From NCBI GenBank assembly GCA_028820215.1, contig JAPPKD010000177.1, positions 1 through 5,744 of the forward strand: a DNA stretch of 5,744 nucleotides, written 5' to 3'. Position 1 is the first letter of the stretch; each line of letters starts with the position of its first letter. A program made the position numbers and the translations under genes. The notes under the pieces are model-generated. The model was not told the origin of the DNA. It searched no databases and saw nothing but the letters and a program-made list of their open reading frames with translations. The stretch comes from Spirochaetaceae bacterium (GTDB lineage: Bacteria > Spirochaetota > Spirochaetia > SZUA-6 > Bin103). This document shows positions 1 to 5,659 of the stretch, one piece after another.

Positions 1-1
1 C

Positions 2-76
2 GCGTCGTGGCAACTCTACCTGGCGGAGTATGGCAGCCCCGGCTGGCTGGAAACAGGTTCCGACAAACCCGGTTGA
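2..76 (+). CDS. C-terminal end of an unidentified protein (partial, runs off the left edge)
   Basis: Reading from base 2, the plus strand gives 24 codons and then TGA at 74-76. The peptide reads ASWQLYLAEYGSPGWLETG and ends DKPG. It has a balanced, protein-like composition (Trp, Tyr, Leu, Glu, Gly) rather than the Arg/Pro/Ala bias of antisense frames in this GC-rich DNA, which is the main reason to accept it. I do not recognise the family from so short a tail. If real, the gene converges on the minus-strand cluster that ends at 457. It could be a chance open frame, since 24 codons is little evidence. Confidence 0.35.
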   Translation, partial: ASWQLYLAEYGSPGWLETGSDKPG

Positions 77-260
77 AAGAGATCAGTACCTGCTCCCACC
101 GCTCAGTGCTCCTTAACCACTGACGCACTTCATTCCTCCCGCATTCAACTCCGACCCTTGCAGTACACGTGACGCCACGCCGAGATCCCGATCCTTCGCC
201 TGGACTCAGCCGGCACACCGCCACGGAGTCGGTGACGTGTATACCACGAACGCAAGCCTC

Positions 261-330
261 CGTCGATAATCAATGCGTGAATAAATGGATTAAGATGGTG
301 TATATTTAGTGTTTGGTGTACTGGTTGATT
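261..330. other. A+T-rich island in the convergent intergenic region
   Basis: Counting bases gives about 24 G or C in 70 positions (34%), against roughly two-thirds G+C in the flanking genes. It contains TAAGAT (291-296) and TATATT (301-306), both similar to a sigma-70 -10 box on the plus strand. I see no good -35 box at 16-18 bp upstream of either. Because the flanking genes converge here, no mRNA promoter is expected. A promoter for a small RNA, a protein-binding site or a scar of lost DNA are all possible. Confidence 0.4.
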
Positions 331-384
331 GGCCAAGGAACCCTTCGGTCGCGCGGCGCTATGTGAGTGTCCGAGCGGCGCCCC

Positions 385-433
385 GCCGGCCGGTGCAAGC
401 CCACGGAATCCTGCCTGCCGCTCACCGGCTGGC
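385..433. repeat. Imperfect inverted repeat, 11-bp arms, downstream of the glycohydrolase gene
   Basis: GCCGGCCGGTG at 385-395 can pair with CACCGGCTGGC at 423-433, leaving a 27-nt loop. Ten pairs are Watson-Crick, and the remaining position is a G-U wobble in a plus-strand transcript but an A-C mismatch in a minus-strand one. It lies 24 bp past the glycohydrolase stop codon, where a terminator for the minus-strand cluster would be expected. No T-run follows on either strand, so it is not a standard intrinsic terminator. In such GC-rich DNA an 11-bp imperfect match can arise by chance. Confidence 0.3.
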
Positions 434-449
434 TGCGTATGGCTGCGTG
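430..449 (+). repeat. Tandem duplication of a 10-bp unit
   Basis: Two adjacent decamers, TGGCTGCGTA (430-439) and TGGCTGCGTG (440-449), differ only at the last base. They lie just past the glycohydrolase stop codon and overlap the right arm of the inverted repeat at 385-433. This looks like a small slippage duplication; no function is implied. Confidence 0.5.
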
Positions 450-456
450 GGCAGCG

Positions 457-2013
457 TCAGCAGGTACCCGGCAGCTCGGCGACTCGGCCGGTGTAGGAGA
501 CCACGCGACCGAGCGTGACTCCCACTCCCTCGGCGGCCGGGTTCCGGCGCCCGGTGACGCGTACCTCCAGCCGGTGCTCGCCGTCGGGCAGGCCGGTTAC
601 CCACACCGCCGTGCACTGGCAGGCGTTGACCCACTGCTTGGGGTGGTACATATCGCGCTCCTGCACCAGCACGCCGTCGATCCACGCCTCCAGCATGCCG
701 CAGGTGCAGTGGATGTCTCCCTGCACGAAGATCACGTTGCCGCGAAACCTCACCTCCAGCGCGTCGCCCGGCGTGTCGCTGCGCATCAGCGGCTCGCCCT
801 CGCCGTGCCGGACCCATTGCCCGCGCCACGCCAGCCGCGCATCGGTGGCCGCGAACGCATCGACCGGCTGCAGGTCCGGGAACGAAACCTCGGCGGGAGC
901 GTCGTGGCGGAACGGCTGGCGGCGCACCAGCAGGTCGGATCCCCGCTCCCGGCCGCCGTTGGCCACCACGTTGGCGACGGCAAGCCGCACGCACTCGTCG
1001 GTCGCGGTGACGATCGAGTACCTGGTGTGGTGGTAGATGCGGTTCAGGTAGGGCCACATCTGCCGCTTCACGCGCTCGGGCAGCCCCTCGTAGCCGACCA
1101 GGGTGCCCATGATGCCGCCGGTGTTGGCGGTGTTGCTGTCGGTGTCCTGGCCGGCGCGGGTGGTGATCTCGATGGCGCGGTAGTAGTCGCCGCCGGAGTA
1201 CAGCAGGCCGAGCGCCACGTAGGCGCCGTTGAAGCTGGCCTGGATGTTGAACTTGCCGCCCGGCTCGGTGGGGCCCCAGGGGCACAGGTCGTGGTTCCAC
1301 TTGCCTTCGATCGCGCGCCATGCCGCCATCCAGTCATCGGGATGGTCGCGGTGGCAGGCGAGCAGGTGGTCGATCAGGAGGCCGTACCTGCTGTCCGCCG
1401 GGATCGCCCGCCGGCCCAGTTCCACGACCCGGCGCGGGTCGGTCTCGAACCAGGCGGCCGCGTACATGGCGGTGAAGAACATGCCGCCGTAGATGCCGTC
1501 GCCGTAGTTCACCACCCGCCCCTGGCGCCGGCACAGGTCCTGCGCGGCCTCCGGCAGACCCGGCGAGATCATGCCGATGTAGTCGCACTCGATCTGAAAG
1601 TCGATATCGTCGGCGTGCGGGTTGTAGGCCGGATGCCCGGCCAGTTCGGCGGGAGTGCCGGCCAGCAGGTTCTGCCGCGCCTGGCCGTTGGCGTGCCACA
1701 CCAGGAACGCGCCCTCCCGGTAGGGCGCGGCGAAGTCCTCGCTGGTCGCGGCCAGCCCCCTGTCGGCCACCACCGCCAGCATCGCCATGTTCATGTACAG
1801 GTCGTCTTCGTTGACCAGCCACTCGCGCAGCGCGTGCTCCTGCACGTCCACGGCGCCGAGAAAGATGCGCCCGTTGAACGCGAACTCCAGCGGCTCGCCC
1901 ATCGCCGCGCCGTACGACTTGCCCACCCACGCGCCGAGGATCCGGTCCTCCAGCACGACCTTCGGAATCCGGACCAGTTCGCCGTCGTGTCGCGGGTTGT
2001 TGCCGTCATGCAT
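457..2013 (-). CDS. ADP-ribosylglycohydrolase-fold hydrolase with a C-terminal beta-rich domain
   Basis: The N-terminal ~350 residues match the ADP-ribosylglycohydrolase (ARH/DraG) superfamily, whose known members use a binuclear Mg site to cleave N- or O-glycosidic bonds to ADP-ribose. Residue numbers count from the GTG at 2022. The opening helix reads GAWVGKSYGAAMGEPLEF (30-47). It is followed by an acidic EDD motif (72-74), a YGDGIYGGMF stretch (173-182) and the hallmark GQDTDSN (291-297), whose Asp293 and Asp295 would bind metal. Residues ~365-515 form a separate beta-rich segment with alternating strands (VRFRGNVIFVQGDIHC, MLEAWIDGVLVQ, HRLEVRVTG), resembling lectin-like beta-sandwich modules of glycoside hydrolases. 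That extra domain makes it longer (518 aa) than single-domain ARH proteins of roughly 300-350 aa. The start is placed at ATG 2013 because AGGGG lies 8 nt upstream; a GTG at 2022 would abut that ribosome-binding site. There is no signal peptide. The substrate is unknown and need not be ADP-ribosylated protein. Confidence 0.88.
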   Translation of the reverse strand: MHDGNNPRHDGELVRIPKVVLEDRILGAWVGKSYGAAMGEPLEFAFNGRIFLGAVDVQEHALREWLVNEDDLYMNMAMLAVVADRGLAATSEDFAAPYREGAFLVWHANGQARQNLLAGTPAELAGHPAYNPHADDIDFQIECDYIGMISPGLPEAAQDLCRRQGRVVNYGDGIYGGMFFTAMYAAAWFETDPRRVVELGRRAIPADSRYGLLIDHLLACHRDHPDDWMAAWRAIEGKWNHDLCPWGPTEPGGKFNIQASFNGAYVALGLLYSGGDYYRAIEITTRAGQDTDSNTANTGGIMGTLVGYEGLPERVKRQMWPYLNRIYHHTRYSIVTATDECVRLAVANVVANGGRERGSDLLVRRQPFRHDAPAEVSFPDLQPVDAFAATDARLAWRGQWVRHGEGEPLMRSDTPGDALEVRFRGNVIFVQGDIHCTCGMLEAWIDGVLVQERDMYHPKQWVNACQCTAVWVTGLPDGEHRLEVRVTGRRNPAAEGVGVTLGRVVSYTGRVAELPGTC

Positions 2014-2713
2014 CGTGTCCACCCCTGCTGCGGCCCAGGGTACGCCGGCCGAGCGGCTGCACGGGCCGAAAGTTGCGCGGATAGAGAGCGCCGAACGCCG
2101 CGATCTGCGCGGCCGACAGGGTAACCGGCTCGGTCATCACGATCCAGGACACCCCCTCGGTACAAGGTGGAGTGGTGAGCGACCCGCGGTAGCGCCAGGC
2201 GGCGCGCGTCTGTGGCAGCAGATCGGCGGCCCGCACCTCCCCCGGCAGAGCCGCCGCCGAGCCGGCCTCCCGCGGTAGATTCGCCCAGATCGGGGCCAGC
2301 GTTTCGTTTGCGGCTCCGTGGCGGAGCAGGACGGCGACGACCGCCAGATCGCCGGCGTCGCCGGCGTGCACCAGGTGCAGTTCCATTGGAGAGCGCGCGC
2401 CCCCGACCGTGTGCTCGCTGGCGTGGTGAAAGTGGAACTGCAGCAGTTCGCAGCGGGTGGCGCCGACCGTGATGCCGCTGCCGCGGTCGACGTTCACCTG
2501 GATGGTGCGTCCGGTGTTCACGACCGTGGCGGCACGCGGCACGTAGTCGAACTCCACCGCCGGATAGTCGCCGTACGCCACACCCTTGGCAAGATCGATC
2601 GGCGACTGCTCGGCGCCGTCGGCGCAGGCGGAGAATGCCTCGTCGAGCGACCACCAGCAGGCCGGCCCCCGGTCCCCCTCGTAGCTCCACACAGGCCCGT
2701 CCGTCACAATCAC
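2006..2713 (-). CDS. Alpha-class carbonic anhydrase
   Basis: A 235-residue zinc enzyme that interconverts CO2 and bicarbonate. The alpha-class signature runs throughout: WSYEG (9-13), EQSPIDL (35-41), LLQFHFHHASEHTVGG (90-105), MELHLVH (110-116), GSLTTPPCTEGVSWIVM (177-193) and NFRPVQPLGRR (214-224). By homology with human CA II the zinc ligands are His94, His96 and His113, the gatekeeping Thr is Thr180 and its Glu partner is Glu100. Cys30 and Cys184 sit at the positions that form a disulfide in bacterial exported homologues. The usual proton-shuttle His (NNGH in relatives) is Arg69 in VNTGRT. Bacterial alpha-CAs are normally periplasmic, yet the catalytic domain begins within ten residues of the GTG start, and the same frame upstream reaches a stop (2768-2770) without another start or a hydrophobic segment. 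GGAG lies 11 nt before the GTG. It overlaps the next gene by 8 bp. Confidence 0.93.
   Translation of the reverse strand: MIVTDGPVWSYEGDRGPACWWSLDEAFSACADGAEQSPIDLAKGVAYGDYPAVEFDYVPRAATVVNTGRTIQVNVDRGSGITVGATRCELLQFHFHHASEHTVGGARSPMELHLVHAGDAGDLAVVAVLLRHGAANETLAPIWANLPREAGSAAALPGEVRAADLLPQTRAAWRYRGSLTTPPCTEGVSWIVMTEPVTLSAAQIAAFGALYPRNFRPVQPLGRRTLGRSRGGHDA
2022..2026 (-). promoter_or_regulatory. Ribosome-binding site of the glycohydrolase gene
   Basis: On the minus strand AGGGG sits 8 nt before ATG 2013-2011 and lies inside the 3' end of the carbonic anhydrase gene. It decides between two candidate starts: it is well spaced for the ATG but touches the alternative GTG at 2022-2020. Confidence 0.55.
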
Positions 2714-2871
2714 CCCCCGGTATTCTCCATGCTCGCGATCACCGCCTGAAGCTGCCGCAGCACGGTATCACAGCGGCATGAAAGACGCGGAATGGCGCTA
2801 CGGAAGCACAAACGGAGCGATTTCCGCACCCGGCTGGGTTCAACCAGGCTCGGAGATGGCGCGTGCGGCAT
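2710..2871 (-). CDS. Doubtful 53-codon small ORF bridging menE and the carbonic anhydrase gene
   Basis: An ATG at 2871-2869, inside the 3' end of menE in another frame, opens a frame that crosses the 126-bp spacer. It stops at TGA 2712-2710, overlapping the carbonic anhydrase GTG start as GTGA. The peptide is basic in its first half (VRKSLRLCFRS) and ends in a helix-like stretch, DTVLRQLQAVIASMEN. No Shine-Dalgarno sequence precedes the ATG, and I recognise no family. The junction could reflect translational coupling or chance. An internal GTG (VRK...) would give about 39 residues. Confidence 0.13.
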   Translation of the reverse strand: MPHAPSPSLVEPSRVRKSLRLCFRSAIPRLSCRCDTVLRQLQAVIASMENTGG

Positions 2872-4279
2872 GGACCGCGAGGGCGCTGCGCGAGTGCTTG
2901 ATGGCGTTGGTGGCGGCGCCGGAAGAGGGCGCCGGCAAGGCGAAGTAGCGCACCGGGTGCTTGAAGCGCGCCAGACGGGTTTCGAGCTGGGCTTCGAGGT
3001 CTGCAGGGGGGAGCGGTCCGGATGCGAGGGCCAGGAAGGCGGCCGGGCGGCGGCCGAACTCGGGGTCCGGAATCGCGACGCACACCGCCTGCAGTACCGC
3101 GGGGTGTTCGAGCAGTGCCTGTTCCACCTCCTCCGGCTGGATGTTCTCGCCGCCCGATATGAAGCGTGCGTCGCGGCGGCCGGTCACGGACAGTCGCCCG
3201 CCGTCGAGCCGCCCCAGGTCGCCGCTCGCGAACCAGCCGCCGGCGCCGGCCGCCGGCCGCACGTGCTCCTGTTCCAGGTAGCCGAGGCACAGGGTGCGCC
3301 CCCCGAGCAGGATTTCGCCATCGTCGCTGATGGTCACGTCCCGGTGGGGCAGCACCGGCGCGGCGCCGGTGAAGGTCTCACGCGGGTCGCCGGGGCGGGT
3401 GGTGGCGACCTGCGATGCCATCTCCGTGCAGCCGTAGGACGCGCACACCGGCAGGCCGCCGTCGCGCGCGCGGCGCAGCAGCGGGCCGGACAGCGCGCTG
3501 CCGCCGATCAGGGCTGCGTGCACGCGCCGGGTCAGCCCGTGCCAGTCCGGGATCTGCAGCAGGCGGCGAAGCTGGGTTTCCACCAACGACACGTGGGTGG
3601 CGTCCGGCAGCAGGCGCGCGCCCGGGTCGTCCGCGTCGTGGAACGCCCCGCTCTCGGCGAACAGGGCGCAGGCCCCCGCACTCAGGGTACGGAACAGGAT
3701 GCTCAGCCCCGCGACGTGACTGAGCGGCAGCGCCACCAGCCAGGCGTCGTGCGGCCGCAGCGGGATGTTTGCCGCCGAGCCGGCCGCATTGTAGAGGTGG
3801 CTGGCAGCGCTGTGCACCACCGCCTTGGCTTCTCCGGAGGAACCGGAGGTGAACACGACGGTGGCAGGCCGGTGGACGGCGATGTGCAGCGGGGTGCGCG
3901 TAGCCGCGGGCGAGGACGCGGACCGAGGGCGCCACTCGACCGCGCCGGTGCGCTCCAGCAGCCGCTCCCGCTCGCGCGGGGCGGCGCGCGCGGGCAGCAA
4001 CACCGCCAGCGCGCCGGTCGCCAGGATGCCGAACAGGGCGGCGGCCCACGTCGGTGGATTCAGTTCGGCGGGAAGCGCGACGCGGTGGTTCGGTGCGACC
4101 CCCGCCGCGGCCAGAGCCGCGGCGCTGCGCGCGGCGCGGCGCGCGTACTCCCGGTACGTAACGGTGTGGCCGCGCCACTGCAGAGCCGGGGCCGATCCGT
4201 ACTGCTCGCAGAGCGCGGTCAGGTCGAGGACACCCTCGGGAGCGACCGATTCCAGTACGGGGTCCGGGGGACCGGTCAC
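2840..4279 (-). CDS. menE: o-Succinylbenzoate-CoA ligase (MenE), ANL adenylate-forming family
   Basis: MenE activates o-succinylbenzoate with ATP and CoA to the CoA thioester, the step before naphthoate ring closure in menaquinone synthesis. The 479 residues carry the ANL motifs in order: phosphate-binding loop VVFTSGSSGEAK (141-152, Lys152), PLSHVAGL (185-192), SYGCTEMASQ (281-290; the TE-x-x-SQ form is common in MenE), GWFASGDLGRLD (348-359) and the hinge GRRDARFISGGENIQPEEVE (367-386). Lys461 in TNAIKHSR fits the C-terminal catalytic lysine, although the flanking residues differ from the common GK-x-x-R form. The length suits the family. The start is GTG at 4279; a stop lies in frame a few codons upstream (about 4290), so it cannot be much longer. 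GAG about 11 nt upstream is only a weak ribosome-binding site. The protein should be soluble. The motifs alone fit other acyl-CoA synthetases; adjacency to menA is what makes MenE the best name. Confidence 0.88.
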   Translation of the reverse strand: MTGPPDPVLESVAPEGVLDLTALCEQYGSAPALQWRGHTVTYREYARRAARSAAALAAAGVAPNHRVALPAELNPPTWAAALFGILATGALAVLLPARAAPRERERLLERTGAVEWRPRSASSPAATRTPLHIAVHRPATVVFTSGSSGEAKAVVHSAASHLYNAAGSAANIPLRPHDAWLVALPLSHVAGLSILFRTLSAGACALFAESGAFHDADDPGARLLPDATHVSLVETQLRRLLQIPDWHGLTRRVHAALIGGSALSGPLLRRARDGGLPVCASYGCTEMASQVATTRPGDPRETFTGAAPVLPHRDVTISDDGEILLGGRTLCLGYLEQEHVRPAAGAGGWFASGDLGRLDGGRLSVTGRRDARFISGGENIQPEEVEQALLEHPAVLQAVCVAIPDPEFGRRPAAFLALASGPLPPADLEAQLETRLARFKHPVRYFALPAPSSGAATNAIKHSRSALAVHAARAISEPG

Positions 4280-4506
4280 GGCCGGTTCTCACGTAGCGCC
4301 CACCGCCGCGGGCCGCGCGCGGAGATGCACCTGACGCGCCGTGAGGTTCGCGCGTGTCGAACAACGACCGGACGAGCGGTTCGGCCGTCGCCCGCCAAGT
4401 GATGCGTTGCGCGGCTCGTCCGATAGTGCGCCGCCGCAACCGGAGCGCGAGCGGGCCGCCCGGCGGCGTTGTTCCCCGCGGAGGATCGAACGATCGGCAG
4501 GCTCAT
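4276..4506 (-). CDS. Doubtful 76-codon ORF filling the menA-menE gap
   Basis: The menA stop TGA overlaps an ATG (ATGA, 4506-4503). The frame from that ATG stays open for 76 codons to TGA 4278-4276, which overlaps the menE GTG start (GTGA). Such double overlaps are what a translationally coupled operon gene would show. Against it, the peptide (start MSLPIVRSSAGNNAAG) is about one fifth arginine and has no recognisable domain. About a quarter of its codons end in A or T (18 of 76 by my count), and it lacks hydrophobic core patterns. The other two minus-strand frames do not look like a protein either, so I cannot show a decayed menC. It is either a small unrecognised gene or non-coding spacer. 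Confidence 0.22.
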   Translation of the reverse strand: MSLPIVRSSAGNNAAGRPARAPVAAAHYRTSRATHHLAGDGRTARPVVVRHARTSRRVRCISARGPRRWALRENRP

Positions 4507-5498
4507 GCGTCGGATGCCAGGAGCGCGGCTGCCGAGGCGCCGGCCATCAGCAGGAGCGCCTGCAGCAGCAGTACCCGGGCGGTGGTTGCGAGCAGGGGGT
4601 TCAGCGCCGGACCCGCCGGTGTTGCGCGCAGGCGGGCGTGGACGCGGAGCGCCGGGATGAGGGTGAGAAGCGGCAGCAGCGCCGGCCAGGCCGCGCCGCC
4701 GGTACCGGCCGCCAGGAGCAGGATCGGCGGCAGCAGCACGCCGGCCAGCAGGCAGACCAGGTACTCGGCGCGGGCGAAGCGGTCGCCGAAACGGACCGCC
4801 AGCGTGCGCTTTCCGGCCTGCTCGTCGGTGGCGCGGTCGCGCAGGTTGTTGACCACCAGAATGGCGGTGGCCAGCAGGCCGGGGCCGAGACCGACGCCGA
4901 GCACCAGCGCCGGCAGCGCGAGCGTCTGCAGGTAGTAGGTGGCGCCAACCGCCACCGGACCGAAGAACACCAGCACCAGGAGGTCGCCAAGGCCCAGGTA
5001 GCCGAGCCGCGGACCCCCGGTGTAGCTGATGGCGGCGACTACGCAGGCGGCCAGGAGCACCGCCAGCGGCCACCCGGCGCGCGCCACGCCGGCGACCCCG
5101 AGGGCGGCGGCGCCGGCAAACATCGCCAGCGCGCCGCCAAGCACCTGCCGTGGCGGAATCAGGCCCGCCTGAGTCACCCGTGTCGGTCCGACCCGCTCGG
5201 CGGTGTCGGCGCCGTGGCGCGCGTCTGCCCAGTCGTTGTGCAGGTTGCAGCCCACCTGGATCAGCAGCGCGCCGGCCAGCGCAACCAGCGCCCACGGCAC
5301 CGCCAAGGAGCCGTGCCACAGCGCCAGCGCGCTACCGGCCAGCACCGGCGCCACCGCCGCCCACAGCGTGCGCGGCCGGATCGCCAGCCACCACGCGGTC
5401 AACGCCGGTGCTGGCGGTTCAGCCATTGCCACCGTCACGGGGCCAGTCCCCATGCGCCCGGTCGCCGCTCCATGTGAGGCCGAACGAGGCAAGTCCAC
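4503..5498 (-). CDS. menA: 1,4-Dihydroxy-2-naphthoate polyprenyltransferase (MenA), UbiA family
   Basis: MenA is an integral membrane enzyme that joins a polyprenyl diphosphate to 1,4-dihydroxy-2-naphthoate, giving demethylmenaquinone. It shows both Asp-rich metal/diphosphate-binding motifs: NLHNDWADARHGAD (85-98, Asp89 and Asp92) followed by RVGPTRV, and NNLRDRATDEQAGKRTLAVR (217-236, Asp221 and Asp225). The MenA-specific YTGGPRLGYLGLGDLLVLVF (159-178) and the adjoining FFGPVAVGATYYLQ are also present. The rest is mostly hydrophobic helices, consistent with eight or nine membrane segments. The usual N-terminal motif WWLAIRPRTL is at 36-45. The frame opens with GTG 5498, giving 331 aa. An ATG at Met25 (5426) would give 307 aa, nearer the usual size, but the strong GGGAGG lies upstream of the first codons, favouring GTG 5498 or TTG 5492. 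The 3' end overlaps the next frame by 4 bp (ATGA). Confidence 0.94.
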   Translation of the reverse strand: MDLPRSASHGAATGRMGTGPVTVAMAEPPAPALTAWWLAIRPRTLWAAVAPVLAGSALALWHGSLAVPWALVALAGALLIQVGCNLHNDWADARHGADTAERVGPTRVTQAGLIPPRQVLGGALAMFAGAAALGVAGVARAGWPLAVLLAACVVAAISYTGGPRLGYLGLGDLLVLVFFGPVAVGATYYLQTLALPALVLGVGLGPGLLATAILVVNNLRDRATDEQAGKRTLAVRFGDRFARAEYLVCLLAGVLLPPILLLAAGTGGAAWPALLPLLTLIPALRVHARLRATPAGPALNPLLATTARVLLLQALLLMAGASAAALLASDA

Positions 5499-5501
5499 GG
5501 G

Positions 5502-5507
5502 CCTCCC
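5502..5507 (-). promoter_or_regulatory. Shine-Dalgarno sequence of menA
   Basis: GGGAGG on the minus strand is 3 nt before GTG 5498-5496 and 9 nt before an in-frame TTG at 5492-5490. The second spacing is the more typical one. Either choice adds about 22-24 residues ahead of Met25, so this site argues against the shorter ATG start at 5426, which has only a weak GGTGG in front of it. Confidence 0.5.
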
Positions 5508-5565
5508 GTAGCGCCCGGCACGCCTTACTGCCGCGGTGGACGCCGGGGTGGCAGCACCGGCGAGG

Positions 5566-5589
5566 GCCGCGGTACGCCGGCACCGCGGC
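5566..5589. repeat. GC-rich perfect inverted repeat between the M32 peptidase gene and menA
   Basis: GCCGCGGT (5566-5573) and ACCGCGGC (5582-5589) form a perfect 8-bp stem with an 8-nt loop. A further copy of CCGCGGTG lies at 5531-5538, so the right arm could pair with it instead. The hairpin lies about 70 bp past the peptidase stop codon in the direction of transcription, where a terminator or attenuating structure could sit. No T-run follows, so intrinsic termination is not supported; Rho-dependent ends or mRNA processing are possible. Confidence 0.35.
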
Positions 5590-5659
5590 GGCCCGCAGGA
5601 CGGCCGGGCTCGGGATGGCGGCGAAGTCGCCTGGCGGCGCGCGCATCCGTTCGCGCCGG

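Larger units (their letters stand above)
77..456. other. Convergent intergenic region without a convincing gene
   Basis: This 380-bp stretch lies between the presumed plus-strand gene end and the stop codon of the minus-strand glycohydrolase gene. No reading frame in it looks like a protein. It holds a short 6-bp inverted repeat (TCAGTG 103-108 with CACTGA 118-123) just after the upstream stop, which is too weak to call a terminator. It also holds the A+T-rich island, the GC-rich inverted repeat and the tandem decamer listed separately. Its base composition changes abruptly from about 34% G+C near 261-330 to strongly GC-rich after 340. Confidence 0.6.

Noticed and set aside
103..123. Possible terminator hairpin after the left-edge gene (TCAGTG / CACTGA)
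   Set aside because: The stem is only 6 bp with a 9-nt loop and no T-run follows.
145..336. A 63-codon minus-strand frame across the A+T-rich island
   Set aside because: It needs a TTG start, has no Shine-Dalgarno sequence, changes codon bias abruptly midway and matches no family I know; it is more likely intergenic.
331..449. Resemblance to part of a cobalamin riboswitch (GGTGCAAGCCC at 392-402)
   Set aside because: The conserved core and the CCGCCACTGT-like segment are missing, and no plus-strand gene follows that it could regulate.
367..2124. A 585-codon open frame on the plus strand antisense to the glycohydrolase gene
   Set aside because: It is the mirror of a GC-rich coding strand: low-complexity Val/Ala/Gly/His/Arg-rich peptide without domains, while the minus strand encodes a clear ARH-fold protein.
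457..2713. Carbonic anhydrase plus ADP-ribosylglycohydrolase as a defence or toxin-antitoxin module
   Set aside because: There is no ADP-ribosyltransferase, macrodomain toxin partner, nuclease or mobile-element signal nearby; both look like ordinary metabolic enzymes.
2792..4402. A 536-codon open frame on the plus strand antisense to menE
   Set aside because: The peptide is rich in Arg, Gly, Ala and Gln without any motif; the opposite strand carries all adenylate-forming motifs in order.
4341..5477. A 378-codon open frame on the plus strand antisense to menA
   Set aside because: Gln/Arg/Gly-rich shadow frame; menA on the other strand has both Asp-rich motifs and membrane helices.
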